From positions 1-43,821 of the forward strand of contig CALUVA010000003.1 in assembly GCA_944324105.1 (NCBI GenBank): a stretch of DNA of 43,821 nt. Direction: 5' to 3'. Below, in pieces: positions 24,832-33,716 of the stretch (the stretch's first letter is position 1; each line of letters opens with the position of its first letter). Source of the stretch: an uncultured Elusimicrobiales bacterium (lineage in GTDB: Bacteria; Elusimicrobiota; Elusimicrobia; Elusimicrobiales; Elusimicrobiaceae). The translations under genes and the position numbers were made by a program. Below the pieces are notes generated by a model. That model was given only the letters and a program-made list of their open reading frames with translations, was not told the DNA's origin and did no database searches.

Positions 24832-25038
24832 ATGCCTAAAATGAAAAACCACAGCGGTGCCAAAAAACGCTTCCGCGTGACCGCAAAGGGTAAATATACC
24901 CACCGCAAAGCCGGCAGAAAACATTTGCTTACGCCTGTTTCTGCTTCCCGCAAACACGACATGCGCGCTACCGGAGTGATTGAAAAGAACTCCCTTAACG
25001 GTCGCATTCTGCAGAAACAACTGCCCGTTGCCAAATAA
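24832..25038 (+). CDS. rpmI: 50S ribosomal protein L35
   Basis: 68 residues, very basic, with [22 protein letters not shown] and the [10 protein letters not shown] stretch of L35. GAGGA lies upstream. It is followed by rplT in the usual order. Confidence 0.97.
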   Translation: MPKMKNHSGAKKRFRVTAKGKYTHRKAGRKHLLTPVSASRKHDMRATGVIEKNSLNGRILQKQLPVAK

Positions 25039-25051
25039 GAGGTGAAGCAAA

Positions 25052-25405
25052 ATGAGAATCAAATTTAGCGTTCCCAGACACGCCAGAAAGAAAAAATTAT
25101 TAAAAGCCGCCAGCGGCTATTACGGCGACAAATCCCGCCGGTTGCGCATGGCCACCCAGCAGCTGGGCAAATCCTGGGTGCATTCGTATGTTGACCGCCG
25201 TGACAAAAAGCACACCTACCGCCAGTTGTGGATTACCCGCATCAACGCCGCGGTGCGCGAAGACGGCATCAGCTACTCCAAATTCATCAACGGTTTGGCC
25301 AAAGCCGGCATTACGCTTAACCGCAAAATGCTGTCCGAAATGGCCATTAAAGACCCCGTGTCTTTTAAACAGTTGGTGGATGTGGCCAAGCAGGCCCAGG
25401 CTTAA
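25052..25405 (+). CDS. rplT: 50S ribosomal protein L20
   Basis: 117 residues with [27 protein letters not shown] and [29 protein letters not shown], diagnostic of L20, an early 23S rRNA assembly protein and, in other bacteria, the autogenous repressor of this operon. AGAGGTG precedes the start. A terminator follows at 25425. Confidence 0.98.
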   Translation: MRIKFSVPRHARKKKLLKAASGYYGDKSRRLRMATQQLGKSWVHSYVDRRDKKHTYRQLWITRINAAVREDGISYSKFINGLAKAGITLNRKMLSEMAIKDPVSFKQLVDVAKQAQA

Positions 25406-25424
25406 GTTTTTGGTCTGAAAAATT

Positions 25425-25452
25425 AAAAGCCGCCCGAAAGGGCGGCTTTTTT
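25425..25452 (+). terminator. Terminator of the infC operon
   Basis: AAAAGCCGCCC, four-base GAAA loop, GGGCGGCTTTTTT. Confidence 0.93.
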
Positions 25453-25514
25453 CTTGGAAAAGATATTTCTTTTTCTACAAAAGGCCGCTTCTTTTTCCCT
25501 TTTGCCAAATTTAC

Positions 25515-25520
25515 TAAAAT
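25515..25520 (+). promoter_or_regulatory. -10 box, leaderless type, for rsmE
   Basis: TAAAAT, six bases (ATACGC), ATG at 25527. No Shine-Dalgarno and no TG extension. Confidence 0.55.
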
Positions 25521-25526
25521 ATACGC

Positions 25527-26225
25527 ATGCCCCAGTATTTGGCTGATATTAAAGAAAAAGAATTTTTTGTACAGGACGATGAAGCGCGCCACCTGACGCT
25601 GGTTGCCCGCCATAAAGAAGGCGATGTCGTTACCGTTTTTGACGGCAAAGGCAAACAATATACGGCACGTATAGAACGCGTGCAGAAAAATTTTGTGCGC
25701 GGCGTTCTGCTGGAGGCTCTGCCTTCGCGCAAATCCGCGCTGTCTTTGGAGCTTTGTTTCGCGCCGACGTCCCGCAATACTCTGGAAGACGTGTTGGACA
25801 AATGCACGCAGCTGGGCGTGGATTCCTTTTTACCCATACGCACGGTACGCAGTGAATACGATTTGTTCAAAAAATGGGATCAAAAAGCAGACCGCTGGCG
25901 GCAAATTATTCTCTCTGCCTGCAAACAGTGCGACCGCGCCGATGTGCCCGTACTTAAGGAACCTGCGGATTTTGTTTCCGCCGCCGCGCAGCGGGATATT
26001 CCGTCCCTGCTGGCCTATGAGGCCGAAGAAACCCGTACGCTGGCCTGGGGGCTGGAAAAACTGGGGCGCCCTGCTGCCCTGCGCGTTTATATCGGCCCCG
26101 CCGGAGGCTGGGCCGATGAGGAAGTGGTCGTCGCCGCCCAATACGGCATTTTGCCCGTTACGCTGGGGCCGCACATTTTGCGCGCCGAAACGGCCTGTAT
26201 AGCGGCTGCGGCCAAACTGTTATGA
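25527..26225 (+). CDS. rsmE: 16S rRNA m3U1498 methyltransferase RsmE
   Basis: 232 residues. An N-terminal PUA-like domain (EFFVQDDEARHLTLVARHKEGDVVTVFDGKG) precedes a SPOUT knot domain with LDKCTQLGVDSFLPIRTVRSEY, YIGPAGGWADEEV and PVTLGPHILRAETACIAA, which form the SAM-binding trefoil. It methylates U1498 in 16S rRNA. The stop overlaps the next start (ATGA). Confidence 0.94.
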   Translation: MPQYLADIKEKEFFVQDDEARHLTLVARHKEGDVVTVFDGKGKQYTARIERVQKNFVRGVLLEALPSRKSALSLELCFAPTSRNTLEDVLDKCTQLGVDSFLPIRTVRSEYDLFKKWDQKADRWRQIILSACKQCDRADVPVLKEPADFVSAAAQRDIPSLLAYEAEETRTLAWGLEKLGRPAALRVYIGPAGGWADEEVVVAAQYGILPVTLGPHILRAETACIAAAAKLL

Positions 26226-27451
26226 AATTTTTTCTAAAAACATTCGGCTGTCGCGTCAATCAGGTGGAAAGCCAGGCCATTTTGGAGCAGTTCGCGGCCC
26301 GCGGCTGGGAACATGCTGCTTCTTTTGAAGAGGCGGACCTTTGTCTGCTCAATACCTGCACCGTCACCCACCAGGCCGATAAGGACGTGGAAAAACTCAT
26401 TCGCCAAATTTCCCGCCGCAATCCTTCCGCACGGTTGGTATTGACCGGCTGTTACGCCGCGGCGCATGCGGAGCATATTCGGCAGTCTTTCCCAAAGGCG
26501 GAAATAATCGGCAAATATGATTTGGGGAAGAAACTTTTCGGACAGGAAGATATTTGCTGGACGGTGTCCGGCCACGAAGGGCACAGCCGCGCGTTTATTA
26601 AAATACAGGACGGGTGCGACTGCTTTTGCTCTTATTGCATTGTGCCTTTTGCGCGCACCGTCAAACGCTCCAAACCCGTGCCGGACGTGCTGAAAGAAAT
26701 CACCGCGCTGGCACAAAAAGGATTTGGCGAAATTGTACTGACGGGCATTAATATCGGCAACTATTCCTGCCCGCAAAGCGGCAAGGATTTGGCTGCCCTG
26801 TGCGCGGATATTGCCGCGCTGGAGGGCCGCTTCCGCATTCGTTTTTCTTCCATAGAACTGCAAACCGTGACGGACGGCGTTATAGATGCCATGGCCTCCC
26901 GTCCGGACCGCTTTTGCAATTACCTGCATTTGCCGCTGCAAAGCGGCTGTGACGGCGTACTTAAAGCAATGAACCGCCACTATAACACAGAACAGTATGC
27001 CGCCAAAGTGGCCGCATTGCGCGCACGTGTGGCGGGTGTTTCCGTCTTTGCGGACGTGATCGCCGGATTCCCCACGGAAACGGAAGAAGATTTTAAATCG
27101 TCTTACCATTTTATTGAAAGCCAAAAACTCTGCGGGCTGCATGTATTTAGCTATTCCCCGCGCCCGCTGACCAAAGCCGCCGCCTTGCCGCAGCTGTCCT
27201 CTGATGTGATAAAACGCCGCGCCGAACGCCTGCGGGAATTGGACAAAAAACTGCGCGCGGATTTTGCCTCTTCATTGGCAGGCACGGAACAGGAAGTGTT
27301 TGTGGAGGAGCACGGCAAACAGGGGGTCAGCGGCGTAACGTCCAACTTTCAGCATGTCATCATAGAAAACGCCCCCGCGGATTTGCATGGCCTGGTGCGC
27401 GTGCGGATTACCCGTGCCGAAGGCCCTGCCTGCTATGCGCAGATGCAGTAG
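26222..27451 (+). CDS. mtaB: MtaB-type tRNA methylthiotransferase (radical SAM)
   Basis: 409 residues. The N-terminal UPF0004 domain supplies cluster ligands Cys10, Cys46 (NTCTV) and Cys77 (TGCYA). The radical SAM motif is Cys132-x3-Cys136-x2-Cys139 (GCDCFCSYC), and a TRAM-like end follows. The start MKFFLKTFGCRVNQVES is typical of the MtaB (t6A to ms2t6A at position 37) branch rather than MiaB or RimO. The assignment to MtaB rests on remembered sequence features. Coupled to rsmE, another RNA-modification gene. Confidence 0.87.
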   Translation: MKFFLKTFGCRVNQVESQAILEQFAARGWEHAASFEEADLCLLNTCTVTHQADKDVEKLIRQISRRNPSARLVLTGCYAAAHAEHIRQSFPKAEIIGKYDLGKKLFGQEDICWTVSGHEGHSRAFIKIQDGCDCFCSYCIVPFARTVKRSKPVPDVLKEITALAQKGFGEIVLTGINIGNYSCPQSGKDLAALCADIAALEGRFRIRFSSIELQTVTDGVIDAMASRPDRFCNYLHLPLQSGCDGVLKAMNRHYNTEQYAAKVAALRARVAGVSVFADVIAGFPTETEEDFKSSYHFIESQKLCGLHVFSYSPRPLTKAAALPQLSSDVIKRRAERLRELDKKLRADFASSLAGTEQEVFVEEHGKQGVSGVTSNFQHVIIENAPADLHGLVRVRITRAEGPACYAQMQ

Positions 27452-27612
27452 GTTTTGGGCTCCAAAAATTGCTAGTATATAAGCAATGCTTGGGCCTAGA
27501 GCAGGTATATTGTGCCGGTTTGCCCGCGCGGACGGGTATAATTTGGTATAATATATACACAAATAATTTGTTTTAGACAAGTTAGATTCTTTTTAGGCAA
27601 GAGTTAAACAAA
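27452..27612 (+). promoter_or_regulatory. glmU upstream region with tandem -10 boxes
   Basis: Two TATAAT boxes (27537-27542 and 27547-27552, the second as TTGGTATAAT) lie ten bases apart, giving a leader of about 55 nt. An ATTGCT/AGCAAT hairpin is at 27468-27487. No clear Shine-Dalgarno precedes the glmU ATG. Confidence 0.6.
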
Positions 27613-29019
27613 ATGGTAGCCCAAAAAAATCTTTGCGTGCTCATCCTGGCCGCCGGCAAAGGCACCCGGATGAAATCTTCCCTTCCCAAACCGCTGCACC
27701 GTGTGTGCGGCCTGCCCATGATTGCGCACAGCCTGCGCGCCGCCCAAAGTTTAAACCCGGGTGCTATTTGCGTGATAGTTGGCCATGAAGCGCAACGCGT
27801 CATGGATGAAATCAAAGCCAATTTGTCTTCCTGGGGAGTAAGTGCCCCCATTGTGTTTGCCGAGCAGAAAGAACTCAACGGTTCCGCCGGGGCCGTCCGC
27901 GCGGCGTTGCCCTTGCTGAATAAATTTCAGGCCATTATGGTTTTAAACGGCGACGCTCCGATGATCCGTCCCGAAACCCTGCAGCAAATGTATGATGCAT
28001 TTGACGCCAATGAAGCCGGCGCACTGGTATTGGGCGTTACAGTGCCGGAGCCCAAAGGTTACGGGCGCATTATCCGTGCGGCTGACGGCAGCTTTGACCG
28101 GATTGTGGAAGAAGCAGACGCAGATGACCGCACGCGGAAAATAGATGAAGTCAATGGCGGCATGTATGTGTTTAATTCCCAGGCGCTTGTTTCCGCTCTT
28201 TCTTTGTTAAAGCCCCAAGGGCCGAAGCAGGAATATTATTTAACAGATACGCTGGCCCACATTAAAGATTTCCAGGATACGGTTTTGGTGTTTAACTTGC
28301 CCGATTACCGGCAGGCATTAGGCGTAAACTGCCAAATGGATTTGGCGCAGGCCGAAGATATTATGCGCGCCCGTATATCGCGCAGGTTAATGGATAACGG
28401 CGTGCGCCTGGTGCGTCCCTATGAAGTATATATAGATGAGGATGTGCAAATTGGTGCTGACACGACGGTTTGCCCGGGCTGTTACCTCAAAGGGAAAACC
28501 CAAATCGGCGAAAACTGCCGCCTGGACGGCAGCGTGTTTATTACCGATTCGGTCATCGGCAATAATGTGTTTCTGAAACTGGGCACTTATATAGAAGAAG
28601 GCTGCGTCATAGAGGATGGCTGCGAGGTCGGCCCGTATGCGCATTTGCGCCCGGGCACCGTGCTCAAAAAGGGCGCCAAAGTAGGCAATTTTTGTGAAAT
28701 TAAGAAATCCGTCATTGGCGAAGGGTCCAAAGTCAACCATTTGACCTATATCGGCGATACGGACATGGGACAAGGGGTTAATATCGGCGCGGGCACCATT
28801 ACCTGCAATTATGACGGGCAGAAAAAGCACCGCACTGTAATAGGGGACCACTGCTTTGTGGGTTCCAATGTCAATTTTGTAGCACCCGTAGAAATTAAGC
28901 CGTACAGCAAAATCGGCGCGGGATCCACGATTACCAAAGACGTCCCGGAGGACGCCTTGGCCGTCGCGCGTGCGCGCCAGGTCGTACTGGAAAACAAAGG
29001 TGTGAAAAAAAATGACTAA
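27613..29019 (+). CDS. glmU: Bifunctional GlcNAc-1-phosphate uridyltransferase / glucosamine-1-phosphate acetyltransferase
   Basis: 468 residues. The Rossmann-like uridyltransferase domain begins VLILAAGKGTRMKSSLPKPLHRV. The C-terminal left-handed beta-helix has hexapeptide repeats and the active-site stretch IKKSVIGEGSKVNHLTYIGDTDMG, then GAGTITCNYDG. It makes UDP-GlcNAc for peptidoglycan and LPS. First gene of a glmU-prs-ctc-pth run, an order conserved in many bacteria. Its end overlaps prs by 8 bases. Confidence 0.97.
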   Translation: MVAQKNLCVLILAAGKGTRMKSSLPKPLHRVCGLPMIAHSLRAAQSLNPGAICVIVGHEAQRVMDEIKANLSSWGVSAPIVFAEQKELNGSAGAVRAALPLLNKFQAIMVLNGDAPMIRPETLQQMYDAFDANEAGALVLGVTVPEPKGYGRIIRAADGSFDRIVEEADADDRTRKIDEVNGGMYVFNSQALVSALSLLKPQGPKQEYYLTDTLAHIKDFQDTVLVFNLPDYRQALGVNCQMDLAQAEDIMRARISRRLMDNGVRLVRPYEVYIDEDVQIGADTTVCPGCYLKGKTQIGENCRLDGSVFITDSVIGNNVFLKLGTYIEEGCVIEDGCEVGPYAHLRPGTVLKKGAKVGNFCEIKKSVIGEGSKVNHLTYIGDTDMGQGVNIGAGTITCNYDGQKKHRTVIGDHCFVGSNVNFVAPVEIKPYSKIGAGSTITKDVPEDALAVARARQVVLENKGVKKND

Positions 29020-29956
29020 AACCGTAAACGGAGATTTGCGCATTTTCTCCGGCAATTCCAACCTGGCCCTGGCGCAGAAAATAGCGGGGCACCTGAATAT
29101 GGATCTGGGCAAAATCCGCGTGGAGCGGTTTGCCGACGGGGAAATTGACGTGCAAATCCTGGAATCCGTCCGCGCCCATGACTGTTACATCGTGCAGAGC
29201 ACCTGCCCTCCCGTCAATGAAAACCTGATGGAACTGCTGATTATGGTGGACGCGTTTAAACGCGCCAGCGCCGGACGCATTACCGTGGTGATTCCGTATT
29301 TCGGTTATGCGCGCGCCGACCGCAAAGCCGCCGCCCGCGTGCCCATTACGGCCAAGCTGGCCAGCAACTTGATTACCGAAGCGGGCGCCGACCGTATTAT
29401 GACGGTGGACCTGCATGCGGGGCAGATACAGGGGTTTTTTGATATTCCCGTAGATCATCTGCGCGCCCGCAGCGTGTTTTTGGATTATTTTAAAGATTTT
29501 GACCGCAAAGACCTGGTGGTCATTTCGCCGGATGTGGGCGGCGTGGAACGCGCCCGCAAATTCGCCGCGCGCATGGACGCAGGCCTGGTCATTATAGATA
29601 AACGCCGTCCCAAACCCAATGAGGCGGTGGTGTACAACGTCATCGGCGACGTAAAAGACAAAGTGGCCATTATTTTTGACGATATCGTGGATACGGCGGG
29701 CACGCTGACCACGGTGGCCGCCAAAATCAAAGAGCACGGCGCGCGGGAAATATACGCCGCGTGTTCGCACGGGCTTTTGTCGCGCAATGCCGTGGACAAA
29801 ATTAATAAATCATCTATCAAAAAACTAATCATCACTGACACCCTGCCCATACGGGATTTGGGGCCGAAAACGGAAGTGTTGTCTGTGTCTTACATTTTAG
29901 CTGATGCCATTAAGCGCAACCATGACGGCCGCTCCATCAGCGATATGTTTAATTAG
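29012..29956 (+). CDS. prs: Ribose-phosphate pyrophosphokinase
   Basis: 314 residues. The ATP-binding start LRIFSGNSNLALAQKIAGHLN, the VERFADGEIDVQI segment, the flexible loop YFGYARADRKAAARVPITAK and the PRPP signature VAIIFDDIVDTAGTL are all present. It makes PRPP from ribose 5-phosphate and ATP for nucleotide, His and Trp synthesis. The start lies inside glmU. Confidence 0.98.
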   Translation: MTKTVNGDLRIFSGNSNLALAQKIAGHLNMDLGKIRVERFADGEIDVQILESVRAHDCYIVQSTCPPVNENLMELLIMVDAFKRASAGRITVVIPYFGYARADRKAAARVPITAKLASNLITEAGADRIMTVDLHAGQIQGFFDIPVDHLRARSVFLDYFKDFDRKDLVVISPDVGGVERARKFAARMDAGLVIIDKRRPKPNEAVVYNVIGDVKDKVAIIFDDIVDTAGTLTTVAAKIKEHGAREIYAACSHGLLSRNAVDKINKSSIKKLIITDTLPIRDLGPKTEVLSVSYILADAIKRNHDGRSISDMFN

Positions 29957-29985
29957 TTTTTTATAAATCAAGGAGTGAATGTAAT

Positions 29986-30660
29986 ATGCAAGAACTGAAC
30001 ATCGCCGCCACCGTAAGAACCGGTGAAGGCGTCAAAGGAACCCTGAGCAAAATCCGGGCCGAAAAGAATGTGCCGGCCGTTATCTACGGCGGACACAAAG
30101 AGCCCGTGAGCATCACCATCAGCCTAAAAGATTTGGACAAAATCATCAAGGCCGGTAAAAATACCGTTGTGGAAATCAACCTGCCCGAAGGCAAAGAACA
30201 GGCACTGGTAAAAGAAATCCAGTATCATGTGGTAACGGATCTGCCCATTCATGCCGACTTTCAGCGCGTGTCGCTCAAAGACAAAATGGACGTGGTCGTA
30301 CCGGTGAAGCTGGTCGGCCAGTCGCCGGATGAAAAAGCCTACGGCGCCATGGTGGAACACATTCTGCGCGAAATTGAAGTTCGCGCCCTGGTCAGCAAAA
30401 TCCCGCATGAAATTGAAGTGGACATGACCCCGATGACCATCAACACCGGTATTGTGGCCGGTGACATCAAGCTGCCCGAAGGCGTGGAACTGCTGACCGA
30501 TCCGCAGGCCCCCGTCGTGCACCTGACCATCCTGAAGGAAGAAGAAACCCCGGCTCCGGCCGCCGCAACGCCCGCCGAACCGGAAAGCTCTTCCACCAAG
30601 GGCAAGAAAGACGAAGACGGCAATCTGACCAAGAACGCCGCCCCCGCGGACAAGAAATAA
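29986..30660 (+). CDS. rplY: 50S ribosomal protein L25, long (Ctc) form
   Basis: 224 residues. The N-terminal L25 domain (LNIAATVRTGEGVKGTLSKIRAEKNVPAVIYGGHKEPVSI) binds 5S rRNA, followed by the C-terminal TL5/Ctc beta domain and a charged, disordered-looking tail rich in Pro, Ala, Lys and Asp (about residues 185-224). AAGGAG lies upstream. Long Ctc-type L25 is the usual form outside gamma-proteobacteria. Confidence 0.96.
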   Translation: MQELNIAATVRTGEGVKGTLSKIRAEKNVPAVIYGGHKEPVSITISLKDLDKIIKAGKNTVVEINLPEGKEQALVKEIQYHVVTDLPIHADFQRVSLKDKMDVVVPVKLVGQSPDEKAYGAMVEHILREIEVRALVSKIPHEIEVDMTPMTINTGIVAGDIKLPEGVELLTDPQAPVVHLTILKEEETPAPAAATPAEPESSSTKGKKDEDGNLTKNAAPADKK

Positions 30661-30676
30661 CGCGGCAGGAAATACT

Positions 30677-31240
30677 TTGCAGCGCATCCTTATTGCCGGA
30701 CTGGGAAATCCGGGCGCACAGTATCAGCAAACGCGGCACAATGCCGGGTTTATGGTGGTGGACGCTTTCGCCAAGCAGCACGGCGCGGATTTCCAGCCCT
30801 GGCAGAAGTTGGGGGAATACGCCAAAGTATCCGTCGGCGGCAAGGAAGTTTTCCTGGCCAAGCCGATGACTTATATGAATTTGTCGGGTCAAATGGTATG
30901 CCATTTGGCCCGCTTTTTCAAAATTCCGGCAGACTGTCAGCTTATCTGCTTTGACGATATGTCTTTGCCTTTGGGCGACATTCGCCTGCGCCCTTCCGGC
31001 TCTGCCGGCGGACAAAAAGGCATGAAAAATATTATTGAACTGTCCGGCACCGATAAAATTGCGCGTCTGCGCGTGGGCATCGGGCCCAGGCCGGATCGTT
31101 TTGACGCGGCGAATTTTGTGCTTTCCCGTTTTTCCAAAACGGAGCTCCCCGCGCTGGAAAGCGCGCTGGACAAGGCCGTGCAAGCATTGGAAACATATTT
31201 GACCGACGGCCTGGAAAAGGCCATGAACCGGTTTAATTAA
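30677..31240 (+). CDS. pth: Peptidyl-tRNA hydrolase
   Basis: 187 residues from a TTG start at 30677, chosen because AGGA lies six bases upstream and the first residues (RILIAGLGNPGAQYQQTRHNAGF) match the family start. The active-site Asn and His of GNPG and TRHN (His21) are visible, as is FDDMSLPLGDIRLRPSGSAGGQKGMKNI. It releases tRNA from stalled peptidyl-tRNA. Last gene of the glmU run; a terminator follows. Confidence 0.96.
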   Translation: MQRILIAGLGNPGAQYQQTRHNAGFMVVDAFAKQHGADFQPWQKLGEYAKVSVGGKEVFLAKPMTYMNLSGQMVCHLARFFKIPADCQLICFDDMSLPLGDIRLRPSGSAGGQKGMKNIIELSGTDKIARLRVGIGPRPDRFDAANFVLSRFSKTELPALESALDKAVQALETYLTDGLEKAMNRFN

Positions 31241-31262
31241 CATTTGCCGTTTTTAACGATAG

Positions 31263-31291
31263 AGCGCAGGGCAACGGCTCTGCGCTTTTTG
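31263..31291 (+). terminator. Terminator after pth
   Basis: AGCGCAG (31263-31269) pairs with CTGCGCT (31280-31286), followed by a five-base T-run. Confidence 0.85.
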
Positions 31292-31462
31292 TTTATCTGT
31301 TATTTTGCTTATAAAATATTCTTATTTGTTTGTTTGCCTTGCTGTTTTGTGCGCCCTGCCAGAAGGTACTTGAAGCGATAAACGAGGCCATAAGCATTTT
31401 TGGAATATGAGATAAAAGACTTTGCCATAACAATGTTTAAGGAAGCGGCAATCCTATCTGAT
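31292..31462. other. Non-coding gap between pth and tlyA
   Basis: About 170 bases with no credible gene. A TTGCTTATAAAAT stretch near the left end weakly resembles a promoter on the plus strand, and the terminator at 31463 could end such a transcript. Nothing else is recognisable. Confidence 0.3.
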
Positions 31463-31490
31463 AAAAACCCGTCTTAAAAGACGGGTTTTT
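31463..31490. terminator. Terminator of the pheS-tlyA cluster
   Basis: A-run, CCCGTCTT, AA, AAGACGGG, T-run: symmetric. It ends the leftward tlyA transcript and could also stop rightward transcripts. Confidence 0.92.
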
Positions 31491-31506
31491 AATATATCAT
31501 TTGCCA

Positions 31507-32271
31507 TTATGATAAAGGTTTTTGTAGCGTTACATACCACAAATATTCGGTGTTGCCGTGTGTGCCTTTAATGGGGCTTTCCATCAGCGCGACGGACTGG
31601 CCGCCGTATTTTTCTTTTAAATTGTCTTCAAAAAACGTCTGCACCAGCCGTATGGCCTCCTGGCGGTTTTCGTCGGTTTTTACAATGCCGTGCGGCACCT
31701 GTTTGGGGGTCAGCTCAAACTGCGGCTTAATTAAAAAAACGATTTCACTTTGCGCCGCCATTACTTTAAAAAGCGGCTCCATAATCATCTTTAAGGAAAT
31801 AAAAGACACATCCACCGCGGCAAACTGCGGGGCCTGCTCAAACAAATCCGCCGTCATATAGCGGGCATTGGTTTCGGGCTTAAAATGGAAATTTTTATAG
31901 CGTAGCATTTCGCTGGCCAGCTGGCCTTTGCCCACATCCACGCCGTATACTTCTTTGGCCCCCGCCTGTATCATGCAGTCGCTAAATCCGCCCGTCGCCA
32001 CGCCGATGTCCACGCAGATTTTGTCGTTGAGGGAAATATTCCACGTTTTCAGCGCGTGCGCCAGCTTCAGCCCGCCGCGCGACACATACGGGCAGGATTT
32101 TTCTTTTAGGGAAATGACGTCTTCCGGCAAAATACTGCGGTCGGCGCGCGTATCCGCCTGGCCGTTAACCAGCACTTCGCCCGCCATAATGGAAGCCTGC
32201 GCGCGGGTGCGGCTTGGGAAAATCCCCCGCTTCACCAGCGCCATGTCCAAACGCAGTTTTTTATTCGGCAT
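31507..32271 (-). CDS. tlyA: TlyA-family rRNA methyltransferase / hemolysin-like protein
   Basis: 254 residues from the ATG at 32271, which overlaps xseB by 11 bases; a start at 32307 is possible but adds polar residues outside the S4 domain. The N-terminal S4 RNA-binding domain (RLDMALVKRGIFPSRTRAQASIMAGEVLVNG) is followed by an FtsJ-like methyltransferase (CVDIGVATGGFSDCMIQAGAKEVYGVDVGKGQL). Characterised TlyA proteins 2'-O-methylate cytidines in rRNA; the hemolysin label is historical. It follows xseAB, an arrangement seen in many bacteria. Confidence 0.9.
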   Translation of the reverse strand: MPNKKLRLDMALVKRGIFPSRTRAQASIMAGEVLVNGQADTRADRSILPEDVISLKEKSCPYVSRGGLKLAHALKTWNISLNDKICVDIGVATGGFSDCMIQAGAKEVYGVDVGKGQLASEMLRYKNFHFKPETNARYMTADLFEQAPQFAAVDVSFISLKMIMEPLFKVMAAQSEIVFLIKPQFELTPKQVPHGIVKTDENRQEAIRLVQTFFEDNLKEKYGGQSVALMESPIKGTHGNTEYLWYVTLQKPLS

Positions 32272-32512
32272 GGTCGGCCTCGTCTGCGTTTCCTTCCGGC
32301 GCGTCAAAGGGCTCGGTCAGCAGGGCCGCGCCTTTTTTCTTTAACGCGGTAACTTTAAATTTTACTTCCTGCAATTTCTGCGTCATTTCTTTGGACAGCG
32401 CAATTCCTTCTTCAAACAGTTTTACCGACGCGTCCAAATCCGTTTGTTCTTCTTCCAGCTTGGACACGATTTCTTCCAGGCGGTTTAATTTATTTTCAAA
32501 ATTGTTTTTCAT
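32261..32512 (-). CDS. xseB: Exodeoxyribonuclease VII small subunit
   Basis: 83 residues, with NFENKLNRLEEIVSKLEEEQTDLDASVKLFEEGIALSKEMTQKLQEV, the two-helix coiled coil of XseB. The acidic C-terminus (EGNADEADHAE) is a little longer than usual. The start overlaps the xseA stop (ATGA), as expected for partners made in fixed ratio. Confidence 0.95.
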   Translation of the reverse strand: MKNNFENKLNRLEEIVSKLEEEQTDLDASVKLFEEGIALSKEMTQKLQEVKFKVTALKKKGAALLTEPFDAPEGNADEADHAE

Positions 32513-33714
32513 TTGACCTCCGCATGTATCATGCCGTCTTTGACCTGTACATAAATCATTTCTTTTTCTTTCGTCTGCCCGACTCGGGAAATAATCTGCC
32601 CCTGCGCATTGCGCGTAATGCTGTAACCGCGCCCCAGCACCGCAAACGGGCTTAAGGCGGCCAGCTTTTGGCTCAACAGTTCCAGCCGGCTTTCGGCGGC
32701 GGAAAGTTGTTTTTCCAGCGCGTCTTCCAGCTTTAGTGTCAGTTCGTCCACGCGCTGTTCCTTCTCCTGCGTGAGCAGTTCGGGATATTTAAAAATACGG
32801 CTGTTTACCGCCAGCTCCACGCGCGCTTTGGCGCGTTCATAAAATAAACTGACGGCCTGGAAAAGCCGCTTTTGCAGCTGGGCGATATGTGCGCTGACGC
32901 CTTCGGCGTTCTGTACCACCAGCTCGGCTGCGGCAGATGGTGTGGGAGCGCGCAGATCGGCCACAAAGTCGGCAATGGTAAAATCCACTTCATGCCCCAC
33001 GCAGGAAATCACGGGGATTTTGCTGTCATAAATGGCACGCGCGACGGGCTCCTCATTAAACGCCCATAAATCTTCCATACTGCCGCCGCCGCGTCCGACC
33101 AGCAGTACGTCCGGCGCGGGTTTAAGGCGGTTTAAATCGGCAATGGCTTGCGCGATTTGTCCGGCGGCTTCCTCTCCCTGTACCAAAGCGGGGGCCAGCA
33201 CCACTTCCAGGTTGGGGCTGCGGCGGCGCAAGACGGACAGAATGTCCCGTATGGCCGCGCCGGTGGGGGATGTAACCACGCCGATGCGCTGCGGGAAGGA
33301 AGGGATCGGCCTTTTATGCTCCGGCGCGAAAAGGCCTTCGGCTTCCAGTTTCTTTTTAAGTTTTTCAAATTCCAAAAACAGATTGCCTTTATGCAGGGCT
33401 TCCACGTTTTTGACGATGATTTGGTATTTGCCCTGTTTGGCATAGCAGGATAAATCGCCAAATACGCGCACCTGCATGCCTTCCTGCAGGTCCAGGCCGT
33501 TTTTGCGCGCGTCCCATTTAAACATTACGGCGGCCAACAGGGCGTCGCGGTCCTTTAAATTAAAATACAGGTGCCCGCTGGCGGCCTCGCGCAGCTGGCC
33601 TACTTCCCCTTCCACAAATACCCCGCGGAATACCCCCTCCATCATCTGTTTAATAGCCAGCGTGATGGCGGTAACGGTAAACACCTGTCCTCTGAACGGG
33701 GCTTCCGGTTCCAT
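32509..33714 (-). CDS. xseA: Exodeoxyribonuclease VII large subunit
   Basis: 401 residues. An N-terminal OB fold (GVFVEGEVGQLREAASGHLYFNLKD) precedes the catalytic region with RIGVVTSPTGAAIRDIL, VLLVGRGGGSMEDLWAFNEE and SCVGHEVDFTIADFVADLRAPTPSAAAEL, then a coiled-coil C-terminus that binds XseB. It degrades single-stranded DNA from both ends. Confidence 0.97.
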   Translation of the reverse strand: MEPEAPFRGQVFTVTAITLAIKQMMEGVFRGVFVEGEVGQLREAASGHLYFNLKDRDALLAAVMFKWDARKNGLDLQEGMQVRVFGDLSCYAKQGKYQIIVKNVEALHKGNLFLEFEKLKKKLEAEGLFAPEHKRPIPSFPQRIGVVTSPTGAAIRDILSVLRRRSPNLEVVLAPALVQGEEAAGQIAQAIADLNRLKPAPDVLLVGRGGGSMEDLWAFNEEPVARAIYDSKIPVISCVGHEVDFTIADFVADLRAPTPSAAAELVVQNAEGVSAHIAQLQKRLFQAVSLFYERAKARVELAVNSRIFKYPELLTQEKEQRVDELTLKLEDALEKQLSAAESRLELLSQKLAALSPFAVLGRGYSITRNAQGQIISRVGQTKEKEMIYVQVKDGMIHAEVK

Positions 33715-33716
33715 AA

